Below, in pieces: positions 17,099-28,016 of a DNA stretch of 64,000 bases. Position numbers and translations under genes: made by a program. The stretch spans positions 47,088-111,087 of the forward strand of contig CACKFO010000003.1 of assembly GCA_902599405.1 (NCBI GenBank), given 5' to 3'. The notes beneath the pieces were generated by a model that did no database searches, was not told the origin of the DNA, and saw only the letters and a list, made by a program, of their open reading frames with translations. Positions within the stretch are counted from its first letter, which is position 1; each line of letters begins with the position of its first letter. This DNA is from an uncultured Alphaproteobacteria bacterium (GTDB lineage Bacteria > Pseudomonadota > Alphaproteobacteria > HIMB59).

Positions 17099-17705
17099 AT
17101 TCAACGTAACAAACAATAACCCTAGATATAAAAGTTATTAAACATAAAATCCCAAAAATAATAGATATTAAAATAAAAAAATTTGGAAATAAGAGACACA
17201 AAACCATGAAAATTATTGTTTCTGAGCCTTCAACTAATCCTGAAGTGTAATGAAAACTTTTTGGCAATCCTTCAACATCATCATTTGTCTTTGAGATTTT
17301 ATCTAATTGAGTTTGAACTGCAGCTTTTGCAAGAAATGTTGTACCCGTACCTATGTACAAAAAAAGTAAAATCATTGATAAACTTGTGTAACTACTATTA
17401 CTTAATCCAAATGCTAAAACAAATCCGGAATAAATTGTGAAGTCACTAACAATATCTAAATATCCACCCAAAGGAGTGGGGGTTGTTAGTCTGGCCATTG
17501 TTCCATCTAAGCCATCACAAAATCTGTTCAAAAGTAATAGTGCTAGTGCAGCAAAATAGAACTGAAAAAAAATTAAAATACACATAAAAAAACCTAATAT
17601 GAAACCTAATATTGTCATTTGATTAGGTTTTAAAAATTTTAAAAAAAATTTAGCCATTATTATTAAGGGCTTTTGGGTAAAATTTTGAATTTGGCGATCA
17701 AACAT
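17088..17705 (-). CDS. CDP-alcohol phosphatidyltransferase family protein
   Basis: Transfers a phosphatidyl or phosphoalcohol group between CDP-activated lipid and an alcohol in the membrane. The 205-residue protein shows the family motif DGLDGTMARLTTPTPLGGYLD ... D (DGx2ARx8Gx3Dx3D) near residue 65-90, with about six hydrophobic segments. The motif is complete. PgsA, PssA and Pcs share it; the acceptor alcohol cannot be assigned from the sequence. The gene is single on the minus strand. Confidence 0.85.
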   Translation of the reverse strand: MFDRQIQNFTQKPLIIMAKFFLKFLKPNQMTILGFILGFFMCILIFFQFYFAALALLLLNRFCDGLDGTMARLTTPTPLGGYLDIVSDFTIYSGFVLAFGLSNSSYTSLSMILLFLYIGTGTTFLAKAAVQTQLDKISKTNDDVEGLPKSFHYTSGLVEGSETIIFMVLCLLFPNFFILISIIFGILCLITFISRVIVCYVEFNL

Positions 17706-17745
17706 CTGTGTTATTGTATAGATAGTATAATGTTACTATAATTTT

Positions 17746-18474
17746 ATGGTTCAAGATATCCCTCTAACTATTGCTTTTTTAGCTGGTATTCTCAGTTTTC
17801 TCTCGCCTTGTGTTCTGCCCATAGTTCCAGGATTTATATCATATATCGTTGGCAAATCTTTTGCAGATTTACAAAATTCATCAGCAGTGAACACACTAAA
17901 TTTATTACCTCATATTCTGTTATTTACTCTAGGTTTCTCTTTTGTCTTTATAATCATGGGAGCCTCTATTGATTTTTTGAGTGACATATTTTTTGATTTT
18001 AAAAGGCAACTAAATTTCATATCTGGAATATTAATAGTTATTTTGGGACTATATTTTATTGGAATAATTAAAATTCCTTTTTTAGATTTTGAGCGTAAAT
18101 TCCATTTACAAGGTTTTCAAAATAATCATTTTTTTCCCTTTATAATTGGAGTTGCTTTTGCATTTGGCTGGAGTCCATGCATTGGACCAATTTTAGGATC
18201 TGTATTAGCTGTTGCCATAAAGGATAGTATTAACGGAATTATATTGTTGTCTTTTTATTCAATTGGTTTAGCAGTTCCTTTTATAATTGTTGGATTAATG
18301 ATGAGTAAAATATTGATCATGACTAGATATTTAAATAAATATATTCGTTATTTTCAATTAATTACTGGTATTATTTTACTTGTAACAGGTATTTTAATCT
18401 TTAATGGCTCTATTCAATCTTTAGGATTTCAATTAAATTCAATTTTACCATCACTAGAAATGCTACTAATCTAG
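17746..18474 (+). CDS. ccdA: CcdA-type cytochrome c biogenesis / disulfide carrier
   Basis: Carries reducing equivalents from cytoplasmic thioredoxin across the membrane. The 242-residue protein has six membrane segments and both redox-cysteine motifs: FLSPCVLPIVPGFISY near residue 23 and GWSPCIGPILGSVL near residue 143. It has no periplasmic DsbD domains, so it is CcdA-like. The stop and the next gene's GTG start share one base. Confidence 0.92.
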   Translation: MVQDIPLTIAFLAGILSFLSPCVLPIVPGFISYIVGKSFADLQNSSAVNTLNLLPHILLFTLGFSFVFIIMGASIDFLSDIFFDFKRQLNFISGILIVILGLYFIGIIKIPFLDFERKFHLQGFQNNHFFPFIIGVAFAFGWSPCIGPILGSVLAVAIKDSINGIILLSFYSIGLAVPFIIVGLMMSKILIMTRYLNKYIRYFQLITGIILLVTGILIFNGSIQSLGFQLNSILPSLEMLLI

Positions 18475-19169
18475 TGAAATTATCAAAAAAAATATCAATT
18501 TTATTTTTACTAATATTTCTAGTAACTTTATGGATTACATATTTTTTAAATAAAGACTTTTTTCAACTTGAAACTTTTTTCTCTAATTTGGGCTTTATTC
18601 AAAACTTCATATCTCAGAACTACTTATTATCAATATTTACATTTTTAATTTTATATAGTTTTTTAATTTTGTGTAATTTTCCATTCGCTTCCTTATTATC
18701 AATGATAAATGGTTTCTTATTTGGAACATGGATTGGTGGAACCATATCTTTATTTGGTGGAACACTTGGTGCTTTTGGAATTTTTATAATAGCAAAAAAT
18801 TTTTTCTCGGACTTTATTAAAAATAAATTTTTGAATAAATACTCCTACATAGAAAATTATTTCAATCAAAACGATTTAGAGTTAATGACATTAATTCGTA
18901 TTGTCCCCGCAGCTCCTTTTTTCATACAAAACCTCATTTTAGCAGGTCTTGGTGCAAACAATAAAAAGTTTTTTTTTACTACTTTGTTTGGGCTAGCCCC
19001 ATGGTCATTTATTTTTGGGAGTATAGGTCAAGGGTTAGAAGAAATATTTATAAATAAAACAGAGTTAGGTTTTTCTCTAATATTACAGCCAGAATACTTA
19101 ATTCCTCTAGGTTTTATCGCTTTTCTAATAGTTATGATTATTTTATTCAAAAAAAAATTTAAAAAATAA
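18474..19169 (+). CDS. VTT/TVP38 (DedA-like) membrane protein
   Basis: A 231-residue membrane protein with the VTT fold (TMEM64/TVP38 family): an N-terminal helix, then FPFASLLSMINGFLFGTWIGGTISLFGGTLGAFGIF near residues 70-105 with the conserved glycines, and LIRIVPAAPFFIQNLILAG near residue 145. Family members may act as phospholipid scramblases or proton-linked transporters. The start is GTG at 18474, coupled to ccdA. Confidence 0.87.
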   Translation: MKLSKKISILFLLIFLVTLWITYFLNKDFFQLETFFSNLGFIQNFISQNYLLSIFTFLILYSFLILCNFPFASLLSMINGFLFGTWIGGTISLFGGTLGAFGIFIIAKNFFSDFIKNKFLNKYSYIENYFNQNDLELMTLIRIVPAAPFFIQNLILAGLGANNKKFFFTTLFGLAPWSFIFGSIGQGLEEIFINKTELGFSLILQPEYLIPLGFIAFLIVMIILFKKKFKK

Positions 19170-19176
19170 ACGTCGA

Positions 19177-21354
19177 TTAACTTATCACATTAATTAACTT
19201 TTTTTTGAACTTTCTAAACTGTCCTAGTAATATAGGACTAAACCCAATTACTGATTGAAACTCTTTTTCAAATTTAATTTGATCCTCTTTCTCAATAGAT
19301 ATCAAAAGAGGCCCATTTGTTTGAGGATCATAAAGTATATTTTGTAATTTATTATTATCAGATATTGAGATTTCATTTACTGAGGATGAGTAGTTATTTT
19401 CAAAACCTGTGCTTTTAAATTTATTTAAAATCTCAATATTTTTATTAATAAGTATTTCTTCATTAAGTTTTATTTCAGCAGATAATCCTGAAAATTTACA
19501 AATATCTGATAAATGTGATGCTAATCCAAAACCACTTATATCTGTTGTAATTTTGCTTTTAAAAATTTTTGATATTTCTGATATTTTTTTATTTCCTTTT
19601 TTCATCCATCTCATCAATTTTTGAAAATCAAAACTTGATAAAAGTTCTGAATTATTAAAATAAGCAGCTAAGAGGTATCCTGTGCCTAAAGGCTTTGAAA
19701 GATATATTAGTTCATTCTCTTGTGCTTGGCTTTTTGTAATTTGTTTTTCATATGAGCCATTCATTGTAATTGTAATTCCAGGTTCTTTTGATTGATAGCT
19801 ATGTCCTGATGCAATAACTGAACCATCTTTTATGGCTTCTGATTTAATACCTTTCATAAAATATTCCATGAAAAAACTTTCTATAATGCCTTCAGAGAAG
19901 GGCAGGGCCTGTGAAACACTTATAGTTTTTACAGAACCCCCGCTTGATAAAATATCATTTTGAGAATGCAGATAGCTAATAATTCCAAAATCAAAAGGGT
20001 TTAGTGATGAAAATAACTTTATGTGATCTATACTTTGTAATAAAGATGAAGAATTAGTATTTATTAATGATGAGTCAGGTAAATCACTATGTGAATTTTC
20101 CTCATTCAAAAAATTAACTAAAGTGTTTTTTGATACTTTAGATCCACAACCCTGGCAATACATCTTAATGTCTTTTGGCTTTTCTAATTCAAAATTTCTA
20201 AAAGACATTTTTGAATTATAAGTAAATTTAAATTTGTTAATGAATCCTCTATCAATCCACTCTTTAAGTTTCCAGCACCATAGACCATGAAAAGATAAGA
20301 AAAAATAGTTCAATAATGCTTTATTTTTATGAGTGCCAATTAAATATAACCAGTTTTTTTGTGCTTTAAATTTTATTAGAGGCGTACCAGTTAATTTCGC
20401 AAAAATATTTTCTTTTAAAACTTGTCCCTGACGGACTGCCATTACACCTGATTTCGGTCTAATATTATCTTCCACTGTACAGGCATCACCTGTAACGAAT
20501 ATATTTTTATCACTTGTAGACAGAAGATTATTATCTACAACAATAAATCCATTTTTATCTTTATCTAGATTACTCTCTGAGAGCCATTTTTCAATATTAG
20601 CACCAGAAGAAAGTAAATTTAAATCACTATCAAATTTATCTCCGCTACTGAGGACTAAATGAGTTTCAGTTATAGAAACAACTTCTCCAGAATATTCTTT
20701 AATATCTAAATCAGATGATATTTTTTTTAGGTTTTTTTTTGTTTTCTCATTTAAATTTTTTTCCATTAAAATATTTTTTCCAAAAATAGTTATTTCTAAA
20801 TTATTTTCATATCTTCTTAATAAGCTAAAAGCCAATTCATAAGAAGCTACACCTCCACCAATAATTGAAATTCTATTTTTTTTATTACTAATAATTTGAT
20901 CAATCTGACTCAAGTTATTTACTAGTGAGCTAATGGGTTTTGCAAAGAAACATTTAGATAATTTTTCTATTTTTATTCCTTTTGTATTTGAGATCGAACC
21001 AGTATTAATTGATAATATATCATAGTTAATTGATGGAAAATTTTGTAATTCTATTTTTCTATTGTTAGTTTCTAACTTTATTACTTTGTCTTTTATAAAA
21101 GTTGCTCCAGCATTAAAGCACAGTCTTTGAAGATCAATGCTTATTTCTTCTCTGCTAAAATCTCTATGAATATATCCAGGTGTCATGCCTGAGTAAGTAG
21201 CTTCAAAATGTTCACTAATTAAAATTGTATGCAATCCTTTTATTCTGTTCATGCATAATTTCTTTAAAATTTGTACATTTGCATGCCCACCTCCTATAAG
21301 CACCAATTGTTTAATAAGATTATTTTCAAACAAAATTAATTGCCGATCTCTCAA
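19177..21354 (-). CDS. selD: Fusion of FAD/NAD(P)H oxidoreductase with selenide-water dikinase SelD
   Basis: A 725-residue two-part protein. Residues 12-390 form a pyridine-nucleotide disulfide oxidoreductase-like domain, with FAD motif VLIGGGHANVQIL (18-30), a second nucleotide motif IIGGGVAS (164-171) and FVTGDAC (286-292). From about residue 395 a SelD domain follows. The catalytic pair is kept in YCQGCGSKV (Cys403, Lys406 aligning with E. coli Cys17/Lys20), and PFDFG near residue 450 is present. The usual NDIYAMGG segment is changed to NDILSSGG. SelD makes selenophosphate for selenoprotein or tRNA selenouridine synthesis; the fusion is known from marine bacteria. No selA, selB, selU or tRNA-Sec is in the window. 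Confidence 0.85.
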   Translation of the reverse strand: MRDRQLILFENNLIKQLVLIGGGHANVQILKKLCMNRIKGLHTILISEHFEATYSGMTPGYIHRDFSREEISIDLQRLCFNAGATFIKDKVIKLETNNRKIELQNFPSINYDILSINTGSISNTKGIKIEKLSKCFFAKPISSLVNNLSQIDQIISNKKNRISIIGGGVASYELAFSLLRRYENNLEITIFGKNILMEKNLNEKTKKNLKKISSDLDIKEYSGEVVSITETHLVLSSGDKFDSDLNLLSSGANIEKWLSESNLDKDKNGFIVVDNNLLSTSDKNIFVTGDACTVEDNIRPKSGVMAVRQGQVLKENIFAKLTGTPLIKFKAQKNWLYLIGTHKNKALLNYFFLSFHGLWCWKLKEWIDRGFINKFKFTYNSKMSFRNFELEKPKDIKMYCQGCGSKVSKNTLVNFLNEENSHSDLPDSSLINTNSSSLLQSIDHIKLFSSLNPFDFGIISYLHSQNDILSSGGSVKTISVSQALPFSEGIIESFFMEYFMKGIKSEAIKDGSVIASGHSYQSKEPGITITMNGSYEKQITKSQAQENELIYLSKPLGTGYLLAAYFNNSELLSSFDFQKLMRWMKKGNKKISEISKIFKSKITTDISGFGLASHLSDICKFSGLSAEIKLNEEILINKNIEILNKFKSTGFENNYSSSVNEISISDNNKLQNILYDPQTNGPLLISIEKEDQIKFEKEFQSVIGFSPILLGQFRKFKKKLINVIS

Positions 21355-21514
21355 AAAAATTGGAAGTTATGGACATGATCTCTAAAGTGCTTAAATTTGA
21401 GCTATTTTGCATATTAAGATAATCATTCAATTAAAGAGAAATTTCAATATTTTTAATGATTTTTGACTCTTTCAACTTGAAACTAGAAATATATTTACCA
21501 TTTACTTATATAGT

Positions 21515-21541
21515 TTAGCACTCTATAAAAGTGAGTGCTAA
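21515..21541 (+). promoter_or_regulatory. CIRCE operator (HrcA site) of groESL
   Basis: TTAGCACTC, nine spacer bases, then GAGTGCTAA: an exact copy of the CIRCE inverted repeat, 31 nt before the groES ATG. A TATAGT -10-like hexamer (21509-21514) ends at its left edge. HrcA binds CIRCE and represses chaperonin genes until heat shock. No clear -35 element is seen at the right distance. Confidence 0.95.
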
Positions 21542-21571
21542 AAACTAAATTTTAGATATAGAGGTACAAAA

Positions 21572-21862
21572 ATGAATTTAAAACCCTTACACGATAGAGT
21601 CTTGGTTGAGAGAGTTGAACAAGAAGATCGTACAAAAGGCGGTATTATTATTCCTGATACTGCTCAAGAAAAGCCAATGGAAGGAAAAGTCGTATCCGTA
21701 GGTGGTGGTGCTAGAAATGAAAACGGACAAGTAGTTGCTTTAGATGTAAAAAAAGGTGATCGAATTTTGTTTGGTAAATGGTCTGGTACAGAAGTAAAAA
21801 TTGATGGTAAAGAACTCTTAATTATGAAGGAGTCGGACATCATGGGAATTATTGAAAAGTAA
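21572..21862 (+). CDS. groS: Co-chaperonin GroES
   Basis: A 96-residue Cpn10 subunit that caps GroEL. It has [35 protein letters not shown] with the mobile loop, [18 protein letters not shown], and the C-terminal MKESDIMGI. It is preceded by a good ribosome site (AGAGG) and lies 18 nt upstream of groEL. Confidence 0.98.
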   Translation: MNLKPLHDRVLVERVEQEDRTKGGIIIPDTAQEKPMEGKVVSVGGGARNENGQVVALDVKKGDRILFGKWSGTEVKIDGKELLIMKESDIMGIIEK

Positions 21863-21880
21863 TTGAAAGGTATTTTATAA

Positions 21881-23539
<1,659 letters not shown>

Positions 23540-23560
23540 TCACTTATTTAAATAATATGA

Positions 23561-23590
23561 AAAAAAGCCGCTTTATGCGGCTTTTTTTTT
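23561..23590 (+). terminator. Rho-independent terminator of groESL
   Basis: Stem AAAAAAGCCGC / GCGGCTTTTTT with loop TTTAT, followed by a run of nine T in total. It lies 22 nt after the groEL stop and before mscS. Confidence 0.93.
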
Positions 23591-23611
23591 AGACTAATAT
23601 AATATTATTTT

Positions 23612-24712
23612 ATGAATTTCATCGAAAATTTTTACTTACAAATACTAAGAGTTTTTAGTGACGGTGTATTTGGCATCAGCCTAGGTAACTTAGCATTTAT
23701 TATAGCGTGTCTTATTATTTCATTATTAATAAGAAGTTTTGTTGCTAGAATTCTTGTAAATAAAGTAAAAAAGATAGTCTCAAAAACTGGTAACAAAGTT
23801 GATGACAAATTATTTGAGGCTCTTGTCCCTCCTTTTAGACTTTTACCAATTGTAATTGTTTTCCTTGCAATTACTTTATACTTCGATATTGAGTCTACTC
23901 TTGGTCTATATTTGCAAAAAATAAATAATACATTATCAACTATTTTTGTTTTTTGGTTAATCCATCAAGCATTAATTCCTTTTTCGAATTTATTTAATAG
24001 ATTGGAAAGTATTTTATCTAAAGGGTTAGTTCTGTGGATCGTAAAATCTTTGAAATATTTAATAATTTTTTTAGGTATTGTTGCAGTTCTTGAAGTTTGG
24101 GGTATAAAAATCGGACCAGTTATTGCTGGTTTAGGCTTATTTGGAGTAGCAGTAGCTTTAGGGGCTCAAGATTTATTTAAAAATTTAATTTCAGGTATTA
24201 TGATATTATTAGAAAAAAGATTTCAAATAGGCGATGTAATTAAAGTCCCTGGTCACACAGAGGGTACTGTTGAACATATTGGATTTAGGTCAACATTAAT
24301 TCGAAAATTTGATACAACTCCAATAACCATACCAAATTATATTTTTGCTGAGGCACCAATATTAAATTATACTAATAGAAATTTTAGAAGAATAAATTGG
24401 ACTATAGGTCTGGAATATAACTCAACATTAGATCAAATTAAAAGACTTACAGAAACCATAACTACTTATCTAAAAGATAGTGAAAATTTTATGGTCAATG
24501 ATAGCTATAAATCGTTTGTTAGGATTGAGAAATTCAATGATAGTTCTATAGATATTTTAGTAATTTGTTTTACATCCACAAAAGACTGGGATAAATATCT
24601 TGAAATTAAAGAGCATTTAGCAATGAAAATAAAGGATAGTGTCGAAAAAATTGGGTTAAATTTTGCATTCCCAAGTCAGTCAGTATATATAGAAAAGACT
24701 GAAAATAATTAA
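23612..24712 (+). CDS. Small-conductance mechanosensitive channel (MscS family)
   Basis: A 366-residue membrane channel that releases solutes on hypo-osmotic shock. Five hydrophobic segments precede the pore helix region GLGLFGVAVALGAQDLFKNLISGIMILLEKRFQIGD (about 178-213), which matches the MscS TM3 and beta-domain entry. The C-terminal domain has FDTTPITIPNYIFAEAPILNYT. There are more N-terminal segments than in E. coli MscS. A solute importer (ProVXW) elsewhere in the window is its functional opposite. Confidence 0.92.
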   Translation: MNFIENFYLQILRVFSDGVFGISLGNLAFIIACLIISLLIRSFVARILVNKVKKIVSKTGNKVDDKLFEALVPPFRLLPIVIVFLAITLYFDIESTLGLYLQKINNTLSTIFVFWLIHQALIPFSNLFNRLESILSKGLVLWIVKSLKYLIIFLGIVAVLEVWGIKIGPVIAGLGLFGVAVALGAQDLFKNLISGIMILLEKRFQIGDVIKVPGHTEGTVEHIGFRSTLIRKFDTTPITIPNYIFAEAPILNYTNRNFRRINWTIGLEYNSTLDQIKRLTETITTYLKDSENFMVNDSYKSFVRIEKFNDSSIDILVICFTSTKDWDKYLEIKEHLAMKIKDSVEKIGLNFAFPSQSVYIEKTENN

Positions 24713-24768
24713 ATTCTGAATTTAAATTTATTAGTAAGCATTATTGAGGTATAAGTTTCAATTTTGAC

Positions 24769-25647
24769 ATGAAAAATTTATTGAACATATCAGACATAAA
24801 TCAAAATGACTTTGAAAAGATTTTACAGTTTGCTGAAGATTTAGATAGTAAAACTGAACAAACCTTAACCAATAAAAATATAGGTTTAATTTTTGAAAAA
24901 AATTCCACAAGAACTAGACTTTCTTTTCAAGTCGGTATTAATCAACTTAATGGTAATTTTATAGACGTTAGATTTGAGGAATTAAACTTAAATAGATTTG
25001 AATCTTATGAGGACACATTTGAAGTTATGTCTTGTTATTTAGATTACTTAGTTTTTAGAACCACTGACCATAAAAAATTAGAGCTAGCTTACAAATATTT
25101 TAAAAAACCAATAATTAATGCACTGTCAGATTTATCACACCCTTGCCAAGCAATTTCAGATATTTATACATTAAAAGAAAAATTCGGAACCATAGATAAT
25201 TTAAATATTGTTTGGATGGGTGATATGAATAATGTTTTGTTTAGTCTATTAGAGATCATAGGTTTCACAAAGAATACCAAAATTGATGTATTTACAGATA
25301 GAAAAATATATTTACAAAATAAAGATAATTTTAATAAAAATAATCATATCAATTTTCATTTTGAAATTAATGAAAATATTATTTCAAAAGCTAATTGTAT
25401 AATGACAGATGTATTTACTTCAATGAATGATAAAGAGGATAAAGAAAAAATATTAAGTAAATTTCAAGTTAATGATAAAATTATGTCCATGACAAATGAA
25501 AAATCAGTATTTATGCATTGTCTTCCGGCAAAAATTGGCTCTGAAGTGACCGAAGATGTAATTAAAGGAAAAAAGTCTATTGTGCTAACTCAAGCAAAAA
25601 ATAGGCTCGTTGCTCAAAAAGGTATTCTTAAATGGTTAAGCACCTAA
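24769..25647 (+). CDS. argF: Ornithine carbamoyltransferase
   Basis: Makes citrulline from ornithine and carbamoyl phosphate. The 292-residue protein has the carbamoyl phosphate site FEKNSTRTRLSFQVG near residue 44, the HPCQAISD motif near 125 and the ornithine-side FMHCLPA near 249. MDDV-like stretches and length are within range (usually 300-330; this is slightly short). It overlaps the following lipoprotein gene by 16 nt. Confidence 0.94.
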   Translation: MKNLLNISDINQNDFEKILQFAEDLDSKTEQTLTNKNIGLIFEKNSTRTRLSFQVGINQLNGNFIDVRFEELNLNRFESYEDTFEVMSCYLDYLVFRTTDHKKLELAYKYFKKPIINALSDLSHPCQAISDIYTLKEKFGTIDNLNIVWMGDMNNVLFSLLEIIGFTKNTKIDVFTDRKIYLQNKDNFNKNNHINFHFEINENIISKANCIMTDVFTSMNDKEDKEKILSKFQVNDKIMSMTNEKSVFMHCLPAKIGSEVTEDVIKGKKSIVLTQAKNRLVAQKGILKWLST

Positions 25648-26114
25648 CCTTACTTTTATTTGTTTTATTCATTGGATGCGAAATGAATAGTGAGCAATTA
25701 ATCAAATCTGAGAATATAAATTTTGAAAATATTAAATTTAATGCTGTTTCTAAGGATTTAAAGTTCTCAAATATTGAACAAGGTCCAGAGGTAGAAATTA
25801 CAAAAAAGTTAGTGAAAGATTGGTTTAATAATAATGTTAAAATTGATGGTTTTGATGGAAATTTAAGCATCAATGTGACCTCTATTAATATAAATAAAAT
25901 AAAAAAAGATGAGTACTATAGATTTGAGATAAATATAAGTATTGAATTTTTGGAAACTAATGAGTTATTAAATAAAAGAAAAATTTATAAAATTAATTCT
26001 ATAGAATATGGTGACATCGAGGGTATATTTTCAATAAAAGATACCGAAAATTTAAATAAGAATATCATTTCAAACAGTCTCAAAAGTATTAATCAAAAAG
26101 TATCAGGAATGTAA
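25632..26114 (+). CDS. Uncharacterised lipoprotein, 160 residues
   Basis: Begins with a lipoprotein signal, LTLLLFVLFIGC, with the acylated cysteine at about residue 16. The mature part is Asn/Lys/Ile-rich with predicted beta strands and no motif I recognise. The start lies within the last codons of argF, in a different frame, so translation may be coupled. The product is probably tethered to a membrane; function unknown. Its stop abuts trkH on the opposite strand. Confidence 0.75.
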   Translation: MVKHLTLLLFVLFIGCEMNSEQLIKSENINFENIKFNAVSKDLKFSNIEQGPEVEITKKLVKDWFNNNVKIDGFDGNLSINVTSININKIKKDEYYRFEINISIEFLETNELLNKRKIYKINSIEYGDIEGIFSIKDTENLNKNIISNSLKSINQKVSGM

Positions 26115-27563
26115 TTAGTCCTTCCAGAATGATGGGAGAAGTAAAACTAAGATTGTGAGCAGCTCTAGTCTTCCTAAGAACATAGTTGCAATTAATACTA
26201 TTTTTGAATAACTGTCTAAAATTCCATAATTTCCATCTGGCCCAATGATTGGTCCAAGTCCTGGACCAACATTAGATATAGTAGATGCTGCTGCTGATAT
26301 ACAAGTTAAAAAATCAAGTCCGCTAAAAGATAGTAACAATGCAGAGGTAAAAAAAGTTAATATATATAGAAAGAAAAAACTCATTACAGATTCGTATGTA
26401 GTTTCATTAATTTTTCTTCCATTGAATCGACTCGCAATTACTGAATGAGGTTTAAGCATCTTTTTGAGGTGTAAATTTATGTATTTGAATAATATTTGAA
26501 ATCTGAAAATTTTTAAACCTCCAGTTGTTGATCCGGCACAACCGCCAATAAACATTAGTATTAGAAACAAAACAGATGCATAATTGCCCCACTTCTCAAA
26601 ATTATCACTCACATAACCCGTTCCTGAAATTATAGAAATAGTATTAAATGATACTGCTATTACTTTATTTAAATAATTTCCATCAATATAGTTATTTGCA
26701 AAATAGAAAATAAGTAGAATGGCAATGAATAAAATTAATATAAAAACTCTTACTTGATGGTCTTTAAAAATAGCAAATAAATTTTTTTTTGAAGTTTGTA
26801 CAAGCACTAAAAAAGGAAGGCTTCCTAATATCATGAAGATTATTGCTACTAAAAGAATTTTATCATTATTAAAATAAGCGAATGAACTATCATAAGTAGA
26901 AAAACCACCAGTAGAAATTGTTGTAAAACTGTGAGAAATAGCATCAAAAGGCATCATTCCACATATGTAATAAAGAAATATAAGAGTTAAAGTGAGTGTT
27001 GCATAAATAAAAAATATTTTCTTTATTACAGATGATATCTTTGGAAGAGACTTATCATAAGGATCATCTCCTTCTAAGTGAAATAATTGCATCCCACCAA
27101 TTCTAAGAAAAGGCAATATAAACAAAGCTATCACAACGATACCAATCCCACCAAGCCATTGTAAAAATGCTCTCCAGATTAAAATTCCTTTGGGTAGTGA
27201 CTCTAAGTTGCTAAGGGTAGTTGCCCCTGTAGTAGTCACACCACTCATGGACTCAAATAAAGCATCTACAATACCTAAATTTACTTCAGTGTATAAAAAA
27301 GGTACCGCACATAAAAAAGTCAATAATAACCAAGACAATACAGTAATTATAAATGCTTCTTTCAGAGATATTTTTAAATCGACATTTCTATTTGTAATTA
27401 CTAGAGAACCTCCAACGATCAAATAAAGTAATATTGGAACAGCATATGATTGCCATGACTCACTTTCATAGATAATTTCAGCAATAAGAGGTAAAAATAA
27501 AAAAAAACCAACAGCACATGTAACTGTTCCGCTTACCAGTGCTATAGGTTTAAGATTAAACAT
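26115..27563 (-). CDS. trkH: Trk-type potassium uptake membrane protein TrkH
   Basis: A 482-residue potassium channel-like subunit with four selectivity-filter repeats; TTTGATTLSNLESLPKGILIWRAFLQWLGGIGIVVIALFILP near residues 108-150 is the first repeat region. SFTTISTGGFSTYD near 215-228 and ISGTGYVSDN are the later filter segments. TrkA, its cytoplasmic NAD-binding partner, is not nearby. It is convergent with the lipoprotein gene and is followed, on the same strand, by apaG upstream (13 nt apart). Confidence 0.94.
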   Translation of the reverse strand: MFNLKPIALVSGTVTCAVGFFLFLPLIAEIIYESESWQSYAVPILLYLIVGGSLVITNRNVDLKISLKEAFIITVLSWLLLTFLCAVPFLYTEVNLGIVDALFESMSGVTTTGATTLSNLESLPKGILIWRAFLQWLGGIGIVVIALFILPFLRIGGMQLFHLEGDDPYDKSLPKISSVIKKIFFIYATLTLTLIFLYYICGMMPFDAISHSFTTISTGGFSTYDSSFAYFNNDKILLVAIIFMILGSLPFLVLVQTSKKNLFAIFKDHQVRVFILILFIAILLIFYFANNYIDGNYLNKVIAVSFNTISIISGTGYVSDNFEKWGNYASVLFLILMFIGGCAGSTTGGLKIFRFQILFKYINLHLKKMLKPHSVIASRFNGRKINETTYESVMSFFFLYILTFFTSALLLSFSGLDFLTCISAAASTISNVGPGLGPIIGPDGNYGILDSYSKIVLIATMFLGRLELLTILVLLLPSFWKD

Positions 27564-27575
27564 TTTGATGTTTTT

Positions 27576-27968
27576 TTAATGAACGTTTTTTTTATTATAT
27601 GGGCTATCAAGAGAAAATGCTGGTATATCTATTTTTAGCTTTTCACCATTATCTTGAGAGACTAAATAGAAGCCTTGCATAATACCATTGTTCGTTTTTA
27701 ATGGAGTACCGCTTGTGTACTCAAAAGACTCTCCAGGCTCAATTGTTGGAAATTCTCCCACAACTCCTTCACCTTGAACATTTATAACCTTACCATTAGC
27801 ATCAATGATTAACCAATTTCTATGATTTAATTTGATAGAAGAGTTTCCAGAATTTTTGATATTAACTTGGTATGCCCAAACGAAATGGCTTTCTTGAGGG
27901 GATGATTGATCGTCTAAAAAATAGGGTGTTACAGTTACTGTGACCCCATTAGTTGTTTTAGAGTACAT
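27576..27968 (-). CDS. apaG: ApaG/Co2+ resistance domain protein
   Basis: A 130-residue beta-sandwich protein with the family's YTVTI-like AYQVNIKNSG, NWLIIDANGKVINVQGEGVVGEFPTIEPGESFEYTSGTPL, GIMQGFYLV and DIPAFSL. Function in bacteria is poorly defined; it has been linked to cobalt resistance and diadenosine tetraphosphate metabolism. The start MYSKTTNGV at 27968 aligns with other ApaG N-termini; an in-frame ATG six codons upstream (27986) lies inside a hairpin and is less likely. Confidence 0.9.
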   Translation of the reverse strand: MYSKTTNGVTVTVTPYFLDDQSSPQESHFVWAYQVNIKNSGNSSIKLNHRNWLIIDANGKVINVQGEGVVGEFPTIEPGESFEYTSGTPLKTNNGIMQGFYLVSQDNGEKLKIDIPAFSLDSPYNKKNVH

Positions 27969-27976
27969 GAAGTTAA

Positions 27977-27998
27977 TATACCCCATAAATGGGGTATA
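27977..27998 (-). promoter_or_regulatory. Hairpin between fhs and apaG
   Basis: Perfect 9-bp arms TATACCCCA / TGGGGTATA around a 4-base loop. It lies 18 nt after the fhs stop and ends 8 nt before the apaG start on the minus strand, with no T-tract. It may end or protect the fhs message, or sequester the apaG start; no ribosome site is seen for apaG. Confidence 0.6.
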
Positions 27999-28016
27999 GA
28001 GAATTAAATTGATTAA

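Noticed and set aside
27969..27986. ApaG starting at 27986
   Set aside because: The extra six codons lie in a perfect hairpin and do not align with ApaG N-termini; not fully excluded.
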